Below, one piece after another: positions 49,791-57,771 of a stretch of 64,000 nucleotides of DNA (positions within the stretch are counted from its first letter, which is position 1; every line of letters begins with the position of its first letter). The stretch comes from Verrucomicrobium spinosum DSM 4136 = JCM 18804 (lineage in GTDB: Bacteria > Verrucomicrobiota > Verrucomicrobiia > Verrucomicrobiales > Verrucomicrobiaceae): the NCBI RefSeq assembly GCF_000172155.1, contig NZ_ABIZ01000001.1:1426001-1490000 (forward strand), given 5' to 3'. Made by a program: the position numbers and the translations under genes. The notes beneath the pieces were generated by a model, which was given only the letters and a program-made list of their open reading frames with translations, had not been told where the DNA came from and ran no database searches.

Positions 49791-52241
49791 TCAGGGCTCG
49801 GCAGAGCGAGTTCGATAGGCTAGAAGAGAGTCCCAAGCACGGGAATAATCTCCCTTCTCAGCGAGGCGTACGGCATATTCGTAAAGGGTGCCTACTGGGG
49901 TATTAGGGATTCTTGTTACATCTCTCAGGGTGGTGAAGGCCTCTGCATCTAGCCCTTGTTGCCGCTGCACTTGGTACAGCCCCAAGCCGCGTACCGCGTC
50001 CATGGGATTCTGTAGAAAGCTCCGGGTCAACTGCCCAAGATCCCGGACTTCACCTGTGGCGGGAAGGGATGGCTGTCGCATGTGTTTGAACGCCAGCTCA
50101 CAAGCGTCGCGAAACTTCCCTTCGCCAGCCCAGTGTCGGCCCAGCACGATCCATCCGCTGGTGCTCCAGTTGGGATTGTTCTGAAGTTCACGGATGAGCT
50201 GATTCTTGTCACCCCTGCTGTACCAAAGCTCAAAGAGGGACAGCTTCTGGGATGGTGTGAAGTTGTCGAGACTGGGATGGCTGTCGAGCAGCTCCCGCAG
50301 GGCTGTCTGGAAGTCGCTTCCAGAGACCCGTTCCAAATAGAGGAGACGGAGCTTGGGATCCTCCGCCATGGATCGCAGCGGCTCCCGCAGATCGGGAAAG
50401 CGATGGATGTTGTCGGCGATCTGTCTGTAGTAATCGGCGGCATTGCGAGGATCCCGGCGAATGGCCTCCCGCAGAGCCGGGAGGGCCTGAAGGGGGGCGT
50501 GATCCAACCAGAGGGCGGCCTCCTGCATGCAGAAGGTGGGGGTGTTCGGTTCCAGTGCGCGAGCCCGGGAAAAGTCGTCCATCACCTGCTGATGGGGGCG
50601 GCCGAGCTGGAGGGAGATGGCGGCGCGAATGTAGTAGGCATCCCATCTCATCGGTTGAGTGGCGATGACTTTGTTCAAGGCCTCGAGCGCGTCAGCTTGA
50701 TTGCCAGAGGAGGAGAGCGCCCTGGCAGACTCCAGCTGCATCCTGGCGCTGAATGCCCCGGGCAGAACAGCCTCCCCTGAACCTACGGCCATCCACGCGA
50801 AGCCGCTGAACAAACAGATCCCGCTGGCGGTGTAGCGCAGGATGGGGACGGAGAGGTTCGCCGCAAGACGTTTGGCCGGGTGCCAGGCCAGCCCGGCGAG
50901 CAGTGCGCCGAAGGTGGCCAGCCCCAGCGTGTGGAGGGGGGTATCCACAAAAGCCTGGAGAAACAGCAGGGCGACCCCAATCCCCGCAGCAGCGCGAAGC
51001 CGCCGGTCGCGACGTCCGCTGCCGTCGGATTTCTTCCACCTTCCAAAGCCTTTCCAGATGAAATAACCTGCGGTGAATGCCGCCGCGAGGGCCAGCAGTC
51101 CGCCTTCGATGCCCAGCCAGAGCCAGTCGCTTTCCGGGTGGGCGGTGCGGGTGATCATTCCATCACCGGAGGCGGTCTTGTGCAGGGCGTACACGGGCTC
51201 GAAATTGCCGAGCCCCACCCCGATGAATGGTGCCTGAGGGATGAGCGCCAGGGATTGCTGGAAGATCTTGATCCGGCCATCACTGCTCAACGTGGAGACG
51301 ATGCCCTCCGAACCTGTGAACCGTTCCAGAATGCGCTGGCCGTAGATGAGGGAGACCGTGGCGAGAATCAACAGCAGGGAGGTGGATACGGCAAAACGCT
51401 TCGCCGAACGCGCGGCATGGCTGCCTGACATCATCCACATGCCCAGACCGACGAAGAACAACACGACCCCTGTGCGTGAGGTGTTGGCGAGGATGGCACC
51501 GAACATGGGGAGAATAGAGAGGGCAAAAACGGGCCAAGACCAGCGCTTACGGTGGTAGGCATCATATGTGCAGGCGAAGGCCAGCACCGCCCCGGAGGCC
51601 AGCAAGCCCGAGAAGTTGTTCCGGTTGGTAAAGGGGCCGTAGTAGTCAATGCGCTCGGTGCCCTGCCAGAAAATCACTTCATAGTCCCCGTAGTGCACGA
51701 CGAGGCTGGCAATGGCGATGCCAGCGATGCCCAGCACCAGCAACTGCAGCAGGGTCCGCCTTTCGGGTTCATCGAACCCCCGGGTGATGCAGACGCTGAG
51801 CCACAGGGTGCCCACGGTGAGTAATAGCACCCCCTGAAGGGTGATCCAGGGCTGGGGAGACTGGGTGCCTGGCATGATGATGCCAAAGGCGTCCCGCAAG
51901 GTGGTGCGCCACGCCGGAAGGTCAGAGTCTCCAACGGGCAGCAACCCGCACAAGGAAAAACCCAGCATCAGCAACAAGGGGGCACCGACCCATGCCGGCA
52001 CTCTGAAGCGCGGGGGCGCAGCGAAGATGGCGGCACCCATGAGCACCGTAGAGAGCCCTATCGCGAAGGGCGACCGATTCCCGCAGATGGAGATGGCCAG
52101 CAGCGGCACCGCCACCAGGAGCAAGAGAGCCCACCAAGGGGTGGGCGCGACTGGAGGGATGCTTCGGGAAGGCGGCGGGTCTTCCTCATCCTCTACGAGG
52201 GGGCGACGTGGGGACTTGGAGTTGCGTTGTCTTTTGAGCAC
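49791..52241 (-). CDS. O-antigen ligase/polymerase family membrane protein with TPR tail
   Basis: 816 residues, GTG start. A disordered basic and acidic head (about 1-32) is followed by about eleven transmembrane helices (from WWALLLLVAVPLLAISI) with the Wzy_C-type loop YYGPFTNRNNFSGLLASG and NTSRTGVVLFFVGLG near residues 200-265. From about 480 the chain is soluble and made of tetratricopeptide-like repeats (QADALEALNKVIATQPMRWD, GRPHQQVMDDFSRARALEPN). Ligase-fold enzymes join completed glycan to an acceptor or polymerise repeat units on the periplasmic side. Last gene of the glycan cluster; its start lies 8 bp from the stop of the MraY-like gene. Whether ligase or polymerase cannot be decided. 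Confidence 0.82.
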   Translation of the reverse strand: MLKRQRNSKSPRRPLVEDEEDPPPSRSIPPVAPTPWWALLLLVAVPLLAISICGNRSPFAIGLSTVLMGAAIFAAPPRFRVPAWVGAPLLLMLGFSLCGLLPVGDSDLPAWRTTLRDAFGIIMPGTQSPQPWITLQGVLLLTVGTLWLSVCITRGFDEPERRTLLQLLVLGIAGIAIASLVVHYGDYEVIFWQGTERIDYYGPFTNRNNFSGLLASGAVLAFACTYDAYHRKRWSWPVFALSILPMFGAILANTSRTGVVLFFVGLGMWMMSGSHAARSAKRFAVSTSLLLILATVSLIYGQRILERFTGSEGIVSTLSSDGRIKIFQQSLALIPQAPFIGVGLGNFEPVYALHKTASGDGMITRTAHPESDWLWLGIEGGLLALAAAFTAGYFIWKGFGRWKKSDGSGRRDRRLRAAAGIGVALLFLQAFVDTPLHTLGLATFGALLAGLAWHPAKRLAANLSVPILRYTASGICLFSGFAWMAVGSGEAVLPGAFSARMQLESARALSSSGNQADALEALNKVIATQPMRWDAYYIRAAISLQLGRPHQQVMDDFSRARALEPNTPTFCMQEAALWLDHAPLQALPALREAIRRDPRNAADYYRQIADNIHRFPDLREPLRSMAEDPKLRLLYLERVSGSDFQTALRELLDSHPSLDNFTPSQKLSLFELWYSRGDKNQLIRELQNNPNWSTSGWIVLGRHWAGEGKFRDACELAFKHMRQPSLPATGEVRDLGQLTRSFLQNPMDAVRGLGLYQVQRQQGLDAEAFTTLRDVTRIPNTPVGTLYEYAVRLAEKGDYSRAWDSLLAYRTRSAEP

Positions 52242-52249
52242 CTAGGGTA

Positions 52250-53734
52250 CTAGGGGGTGAGGTTTGCTTTTGGCGTAGCGATGGGTCTGGAATCAAGGGA
52301 ACCTGCCGCAGGTGTGAATTCAATGTCCGACAGACGGCCCCATCTTTCTGTGGCGAGATTGAGGGCGGGAATGAGCTGGTCCGCCTTGGCCACCCAACGA
52401 TCTGCCATGTCAGCGTCGTCCGGCACGTAGAGACGGCAGGTCAGGTCTGTGATGAGTGAGAAATCCAGCGGGCGGAACCCGGCCGCTGGGGCAAGCTTGA
52501 CCCCAATGCGCTCCGTACCCAGGCGGAAGAGCATGAGAAACTCATCGGCCTCCAGCGATCTTTCTGCCTCCCACTCCAGCACCTTGCCATAGGCGGCAGT
52601 GTAGAGCATGTCCCGGCGTCGGTTGAGCGCTTCTCTGAACTGGGCCCGTACTTCCCGCCAACTGCGGACATACCCCAGATAGCGCGCTGCGCCCAGCCCC
52701 AGCAGGAACAGGGCTGCGGTGGCAATCGGCAAAGAAAGACCGCGATTCCAGAAGAGACTGATGCCGAAGAGGCTGAGCACCAGGCACACCGTATAGAGGG
52801 CAATGAGCGCCTTGGCCTTGCTGAAGCCCAGCAACATCAGGCGATGATGGATATGCTGGGCATCGGCGCGGAAGATGGGTACTCCGCGCAAGAGCCGGCG
52901 AATGATGGCAAAGAGGGTGTCAAGAATCGGCACGCCCAGAGCGATGATGACCACCAGCAATGAGGCGATGATCGTCCCCTTGTTGGAGGAAAGGAGGGAG
53001 ACAGAGGCGACAAAGAAGCCAATGAGGTAGGCTCCTCCATCCCCAAGGAAGATGCGCGCCGGTGGCAGGTTGAAGACGAGAAAGCCAATGAGGGCACCGC
53101 TCATGACCACAGAGATGAGCACCACGTCCGGCATCCTGGCAAAGTGGCCAACAAATGCGAGGGTGAGGCTGAGGAACAGGCCAAATCCCGTGGCCAGCCC
53201 ATCCATACCGTCGATGAGATTGATGATGTTGGGGATGGAGATGAGCCAAAGGAGGGTGATCGGGAGCCCCCACCATCCCAACACGATCTGCCCCTCGCCA
53301 AAGGGGTTGGACAAGCTGTCGATCGAGATGCCCAACGCGTAGAGGATGCAGGCGGCACCTATCTGACCGACAAGCTTGACCCGCGCCCCCAGCGGACGCA
53401 GATCGTCCGCGAAGCCCACGGAAAAGATGAGCAGATTGGTGAGGATGATCGGCCACCATTGAGCGAAGAAATCTGGAAGCCACCAGGTAGCGAATGCAAA
53501 GCCCAGGCAGAGCGCCACGAAGACCGGAAGCCCGCCCAATCTTGGCACTGGTGTTGTGTGCAGTTTCCGATGTTGATCCGGATGGTCCATGCCCAGCCCG
53601 GAATTTTGGCGAATGATGAGCCAGGTGCCGAGCGCACTGACCAAGATGGCCCCCGTAAAGAGGAGCCACATCATCGGGGAGGGCACCCGCGGCAGGGGGA
53701 GATCCAATGCCAATAGACTGTGTAAATGGGACAT
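52250..53734 (-). CDS. Undecaprenyl-phosphate N-acetylhexosamine-1-phosphate transferase, MraY/WecA family
   Basis: 494 residues, about eleven transmembrane helices. Diagnostic motifs: DHPDQHRKLHTTPVPRLGG (substrate loop), IPNIINLIDGMDGLATG (catalytic Asp pair), FLGDGGAYLIGF and HIHHRLMLLGFSKAKA. This set is typical of WecA/TagO rather than MraY. It loads a sugar phosphate on the lipid carrier to start a glycan. The soluble C-terminal tail of about 130 residues (from about 360) is longer than in WecA and unassigned. It gives the window a second starter enzyme besides the gene at 35094. Starts 3 bp past the next glycosyltransferase stop. Confidence 0.9.
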   Translation of the reverse strand: MSHLHSLLALDLPLPRVPSPMMWLLFTGAILVSALGTWLIIRQNSGLGMDHPDQHRKLHTTPVPRLGGLPVFVALCLGFAFATWWLPDFFAQWWPIILTNLLIFSVGFADDLRPLGARVKLVGQIGAACILYALGISIDSLSNPFGEGQIVLGWWGLPITLLWLISIPNIINLIDGMDGLATGFGLFLSLTLAFVGHFARMPDVVLISVVMSGALIGFLVFNLPPARIFLGDGGAYLIGFFVASVSLLSSNKGTIIASLLVVIIALGVPILDTLFAIIRRLLRGVPIFRADAQHIHHRLMLLGFSKAKALIALYTVCLVLSLFGISLFWNRGLSLPIATAALFLLGLGAARYLGYVRSWREVRAQFREALNRRRDMLYTAAYGKVLEWEAERSLEADEFLMLFRLGTERIGVKLAPAAGFRPLDFSLITDLTCRLYVPDDADMADRWVAKADQLIPALNLATERWGRLSDIEFTPAAGSLDSRPIATPKANLTP

Positions 53735-53737
53735 CCG

Positions 53738-54889
53738 TCAGGAGATTATGCGGGGCGACCGGACCAGTTGGACAAGGCGCTGGTGCCAATCATCCACGGC
53801 GAGAGTCTGGATGGACGCAAGTTTTCCATGCCATTCCGGGCAAGAGACAACCGCAGCAGGCACGGAGCCGCCTGACATCTGATTGCGCAGCCAGTCGGTC
53901 ACTCCTTGGCAATCACCCGGTGCAAAGAGACCTGCTCCGGGATGGTTCTTTTGGAGCATTCGAGCGATGCCGCCTTCGGTGGGGCCTATCCAGAGGATCG
54001 GCCGGTTCAGGTGCTTCAGAACGGCGAGTTTGGACGGCCAGAGCAGACCCTGGGTTTCGACTTTTTGAGTGGCGACGAGCACATCTGCCCTAAGCAAGGA
54101 GGAGACCAGTTGCTCGTCTGGTGCGTAGTCCAGCCAGCGGCACCGTCGCAGTCCAAGTTCCGCTGCCCGATGTTTTGCCCATGGAATCTGCGGGCCGCGC
54201 CCTTGGAATACGAGGTCCGCTTCCAGTCCCGCTGCCTCCAGCTGATGCTGAGTTTGAAGGAGGGTTTCAACATCGTGCGCCCGGCCCAAATTGCCCGAGT
54301 AGAGCCAGGTGAAACTGGATGGGGATTGCGAAACTATCGGCTGGCTAACTATTGAGGCCGCAGTGATTGTCGAAGGAGGCCACGGGGGGCAGAGATGAAG
54401 CCGGGGGTCGGTTTTGAGCTGGAGAGCGTCTGCCATGTCCTCGTCCAGACACCCGATCAGCTCACAGCGTCGAAGGCCGAGCTGCACCGCCTTGTCAAGC
54501 CAACGGTAGGGAGGGCTTTTCGGGGATACCTCCCCCAGGGCGGCTGCGATTTGGGGGTAAACATCCATGACCCAGTGGGCGAGAGGAATGCGCCGGATGC
54601 GGGAGATGAGCGAGGCGGTGAAGACGAGGCCCGGTGGGTCGGACAGGCAGAAAATCACGTCAGGTCGCGGAGCAAGACAGCCTGCGACGAAGAGTCTCCC
54701 ATGTGCCCAGCCTTCACGCATCCACCGCTTGAAGCCGCCCGAGCCCGTGCCTTGTCGGTAACTGCCCCCTGCGGATCTGCTGAAGACCTCCCAACCACGC
54801 GCCTGAAGTCCAGTGCCCAACTCGGCCAGCAACCGGGCCGTGGGGGCTGGATCCGGGGAGGTGAACTTGTTGAGGAGAAGGATGCGCAT
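53738..54889 (-). CDS. Glycosyltransferase family 4 (WcaI/WbuB-like)
   Basis: About 383 residues from the ATG at 54889 (MRILLLNKFTSPDPAPTARL), the normal opening of this family; the longer frame from 54991 overlaps the next gene and lacks similarity. GT-B fold with FTWLYSGNLGRAHDVETLL and LVFQGRGPQIPWAKHRAAE as the donor-side strands; the usual E-x7-E is replaced by LWPSKLAVLKHLNRPILWIG, as in WcaI proteins. Transfers a sugar from a nucleotide donor to the growing lipid-linked unit at the cytoplasmic face. Acceptor and donor unknown. Confidence 0.82.
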   Translation of the reverse strand: MRILLLNKFTSPDPAPTARLLAELGTGLQARGWEVFSRSAGGSYRQGTGSGGFKRWMREGWAHGRLFVAGCLAPRPDVIFCLSDPPGLVFTASLISRIRRIPLAHWVMDVYPQIAAALGEVSPKSPPYRWLDKAVQLGLRRCELIGCLDEDMADALQLKTDPRLHLCPPWPPSTITAASIVSQPIVSQSPSSFTWLYSGNLGRAHDVETLLQTQHQLEAAGLEADLVFQGRGPQIPWAKHRAAELGLRRCRWLDYAPDEQLVSSLLRADVLVATQKVETQGLLWPSKLAVLKHLNRPILWIGPTEGGIARMLQKNHPGAGLFAPGDCQGVTDWLRNQMSGGSVPAAVVSCPEWHGKLASIQTLAVDDWHQRLVQLVRSPRIIS

Positions 54890-54912
54890 GAGCTGGCAGA
54901 TGCCAGTATCTT

Positions 54913-55674
54913 TTACTCCACCCCGTAAAGGGAGCCTGGATCCGCGTGCCACTTCTTCCGGAGCAGGTACACGTCCCGGAACATCCGCCATGAATCCCGA
55001 AAGAGGTGAATCTTGCCGCCGGGGATTTCACTCCAGTCCACAGGGAACTCTGAGATGTCACAGCCTGCGTGCCGGAGGGCCATCATCAGATCGACGTCAA
55101 AGGCGAAGCCCATAAGCGTGAGCCGGTCCCGGACGGATTCAAATACCCGGCGCGGGACCACTTTGCAGCCGCACTGGGTGTCATAGACGGGTACGTGGAG
55201 CAGCTCGGAAACGAGCGTTGCATAGATGCGCCCGACGAGATGCCGGTGAAAGAGGCGATGAACATTGCGTCCCAGCATCTTGACCCTGGAGGCGAACCAG
55301 GCGTGGGGGGCAACGTCCTGGCGGGCGGATCGGACAGCAGTCACCAGCCGGGCAATCTCGGAGGCGGACACCGCCCCATCGGCGTCGGCGAACGCCAGCC
55401 ATTGCTCACCCTGATGGGCGGACCAGCCAGCATACACCGTGCCCCCCTTCCCAACGTTCTGCGGCAGAGCCAGCATCGGCCGCACAAAGGGGTGGGCGGA
55501 GCGGTATTCATCGACCAGGGCGCGAAGCTTTCCGGCTTCCTCCTCACCGCTCCCGTCATCCACCACCAGGATGGAGACACCGCCAACATCTCCCAGCACC
55601 CTGCAAAGGTCGGAGAGAAAGGGGCGGAGACGGGTGCTCTCGCGAAAACAAGGAATGACGAGCAACAAATTCAA
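54913..55674 (-). CDS. Glycosyltransferase family 2 (dolichyl-phosphate-glucose synthase-like)
   Basis: 253 residues, TTG start at 55674 in LLLVIPCFRESTRLRPFLSD, which is the very first beta strand of the GT-A fold; the nearest in-frame stop upstream is only 12 bp before it and no ATG is available, so a non-standard start is forced. Motifs: ILVVDDGSGEEE, FADADGAVSASEI and DTQCGCKVVPRRVF, which place it with DPM1/ALG5-type polyprenyl-phosphate sugar synthases. The tandem heptamer array begins immediately upstream (55681), so the original 5' end may have been replaced by repeat expansion. Confidence 0.82.
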   Translation of the reverse strand: MNLLLVIPCFRESTRLRPFLSDLCRVLGDVGGVSILVVDDGSGEEEAGKLRALVDEYRSAHPFVRPMLALPQNVGKGGTVYAGWSAHQGEQWLAFADADGAVSASEIARLVTAVRSARQDVAPHAWFASRVKMLGRNVHRLFHRHLVGRIYATLVSELLHVPVYDTQCGCKVVPRRVFESVRDRLTLMGFAFDVDLMMALRHAGCDISEFPVDWSEIPGGKIHLFRDSWRMFRDVYLLRKKWHADPGSLYGVE

Positions 55675-55680
55675 AATGAT

Positions 55681-55813
55681 GAATTATGAATTATGAATTA
55701 TGAATGCGGAATGCGGAATGCGGAATGCGGAATGCGGAATGCGGAATGCGGAATGCGGAATGCGGAATGCGGAATGCGGAATGCGGAATGCGGAATGCGG
55801 AATGCGGAATGAT
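55681..55813. repeat. Heptamer tandem array: 3 x GAATTAT, 15 x GAATGCG, 1 x GAATGAT
   Basis: Nineteen consecutive 7-bp units without interruption (55681-55701, 55702-55806, 55807-55813). The array fills the gap between two glycosyltransferase genes of the same strand, starting 7 bp before the TTG of one and ending at the stop codon of the other. Unit number can change by slippage; being seven bases long, each change shifts spacing between the genes, not a reading frame. Confidence 0.98.
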
Positions 55814-56596
55814 TCAGGTTCGAGGAAGTTTTTTCTGGAGGCGGTGGTCGAGGAGGTGAAGGGCTAGTATGACCTCTGCGAGGACCCGCTGCAATGTGTA
55901 GAACCACCCGCGCCAACCATCGAAGAGGAGCCCTTTTGCGAAGAGGCAGTAGATCAGAGTCGCGAAGGGGGCGAGGACCATGGACTTGCGAAGCCGGTCC
56001 TGGAGGGACAGGCTGGCATCGAGGGCTGTAGCGAGTTTTTCGGCCTCCAACAAGGCGTACCTGTCCTGGGACTGAATCCACCGCGTGAGGGATTTGCGGT
56101 CATCATGATTGATGAAGCTTTGGATCAGGCCAGTCGTCCCGTTGATATCTAGCAGTTGGGTGTGTCCGTCCTGCCGGTAGGTGCAGGCTTCCTTGCGGAA
56201 AAGCACGGCACGCGGCGGGTAGAGCGTGGCCCGGAGAGGCCGGCCGGCGATGCAGTAGCGGAAGCGTGCATGATAAGCGACCACGCTGGGAACTGGGGCG
56301 AGAGATGCCAGTTCGGAAACAAATCCCGGATCGAGGACATAATCAGCGTCCAGTGCCAGGATCCATGGGGAATCCGCCAAGGCCACGCCGTGGTTCCACT
56401 GTGAGGTGTGATCGTCAAAGGCACGCTGCTGGAAGGTGACGTTGGGGAAGGCCCTGGCAATCGCCGCTGTCCCGTCCGTGCTGTGGCTGTCCAACACCAC
56501 AACCCTGGGGAACGCTGTGAGTGGTTCCAGGCAGCGGGCCAGGTTGGGTGCCTCGTTCCAGGTGAGGATGAGGGGGGTGATGTGGGCCAGATTCAC
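55814..56596 (-). CDS. Glycosyltransferase family 2 (WaaE/KdtX-like)
   Basis: 260 residues, GTG start overlapping the stop of the neighbouring glycosyltransferase (GTGA). GT-A fold: ILTWNEAPNLARCL, VVVLDSHSTDGTAAIARAF and the metal-binding LALDADYVLDPG. The sequence QRAFDDHTSQWNHGVALAD between them is the pattern of WaaE-like transferases. A C-terminal amphipathic or transmembrane segment (LLFDGWRGWFYTLQRVLAEVILALHLLDH) suggests membrane association. Donor and acceptor unknown; its stop abuts the heptamer array. Confidence 0.85.
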   Translation of the reverse strand: MNLAHITPLILTWNEAPNLARCLEPLTAFPRVVVLDSHSTDGTAAIARAFPNVTFQQRAFDDHTSQWNHGVALADSPWILALDADYVLDPGFVSELASLAPVPSVVAYHARFRYCIAGRPLRATLYPPRAVLFRKEACTYRQDGHTQLLDINGTTGLIQSFINHDDRKSLTRWIQSQDRYALLEAEKLATALDASLSLQDRLRKSMVLAPFATLIYCLFAKGLLFDGWRGWFYTLQRVLAEVILALHLLDHRLQKKLPRT

Positions 56597-57771
56597 GATG
56601 TCATTTTGCCTGTGCCTACCACTTCGCCGTAGAGTTTTACAAGCCGGGCTCCCACAGCCTCCAGTGAATAGCGGGACGCCACGAAAGATGCAGCATCTTC
56701 ACCGAGGCGCATCCGTTCAACTGGGCTTGATGCTAGTAAAGCGATAGCGTCTGCCAGTGCGTCCTCCTTGGCTTCGCTTCGGACAACGGCGGACGCTGCT
56801 TCATGGGCTAGCGCCACTCCAGGGGTGGCGACACAGGCCCGGCCAGATGCCATCGCTTCGAGGAGTGCAATTCCGAAATTCTCGGAATGGGAGGGCAGCA
56901 CAAATACATCTGCAGCAGCCAGGGCGGACAGCTTGAATTGATTATCCAGAAAGCCGGTCCATATGACCTTGTGATCAACTCGAAGGTTTGAAGCCAGAGT
57001 TTTGAGTTCGGCCTCGTATTTGGCAGGGGCATTGCCCGCGAGTACTAGCACAGCGTCTGGATGACGTTGTTGGATTAGGGCGAAGCTCTTTAGCAACAAC
57101 TCCACTCCTTTTTTTGGATCTATCCGGGAGAGGAACAAAATTAAAGGGGAGGACTGCGCGGCTGGAAAGCGCTCGAAGAACAGTGACGTTGAAGGCAGAT
57201 TAGAGAACGGTCTCAGATCAATTCCCAAAGGCAGAATCGCCGTTTGCGAGGTTAGTTGCAACGGGGCAGCTTCATCAGCCTCAGCCTGACTGGTGAAGTG
57301 AATTTTTGCAGCATGTTGTAGAAGAGGTCTTTCAAGTAGCCGAAACGAAATGGACTTGAGCCAGGGGCGCCTGTGGGTCATGCCCCAGTTATTGAGCAGG
57401 CCTAAGGGGCGAACTACGTAGGGGATGCGATGGCGACGGGCAGCATGTGCAGCTGCCCAAGGTGCGTAGGAAAAAAGTGCGTGAATGTGAACGAGATCGA
57501 ACTTGGTAATGTTCTCCTTCAGCCAGCGGCCTAGAGGTCGGGATGCCTTGTAAAATTGGGTTTGCCTTGGAAATTCATGAAGGGTAAATCGTGCATCGTT
57601 GGGGAAAGAGCTGCGGCCCACAACTTCGACTTCGCTTGAGCTGGGCCAGCGTGTGGTCGCGACCGTCACTTCCACGTCATGCTTGATAAGGCCATGGGCC
57701 ATCGCTACCATTGCGAAACTCGGCCCACCATCGCTCCGATCAAGCGAAGGAATGATATGGAGGACCTTCAT
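56593..57771 (-). CDS. Glycosyltransferase family 4
   Basis: 392 residues. Opens MKVLHIIPSLDRSDGGPSF, typical of GT4. Donor domain has LFLSRIDPKKGVELLLKSF, LAGNAPAKYEAELKTLAS and the E-x7-E motif in SENFGIALLEAMASGRACVA (catalytic acid pair). The N-terminal acceptor domain contains VHIHALFSYAPWAAAHAAR. Sugar specificity cannot be read. Its start codon overlaps the asparagine-synthase stop and its stop overlaps the start of the GT2 gene (ATGA and GTGA), so these three genes are translationally coupled. Confidence 0.9.
   Translation of the reverse strand: MKVLHIIPSLDRSDGGPSFAMVAMAHGLIKHDVEVTVATTRWPSSSEVEVVGRSSFPNDARFTLHEFPRQTQFYKASRPLGRWLKENITKFDLVHIHALFSYAPWAAAHAARRHRIPYVVRPLGLLNNWGMTHRRPWLKSISFRLLERPLLQHAAKIHFTSQAEADEAAPLQLTSQTAILPLGIDLRPFSNLPSTSLFFERFPAAQSSPLILFLSRIDPKKGVELLLKSFALIQQRHPDAVLVLAGNAPAKYEAELKTLASNLRVDHKVIWTGFLDNQFKLSALAAADVFVLPSHSENFGIALLEAMASGRACVATPGVALAHEAASAVVRSEAKEDALADAIALLASSPVERMRLGEDAASFVASRYSLEAVGARLVKLYGEVVGTGKMTS

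Noticed and set aside
55681-55813. CRISPR array
   Set aside because: Units are seven bases and contiguous, without spacers.
55698-56081. Frame encoding repeated HSAFRIP
   Set aside because: Translation of the heptamer array plus shadow of the GT2 gene; a well-known artefact type.
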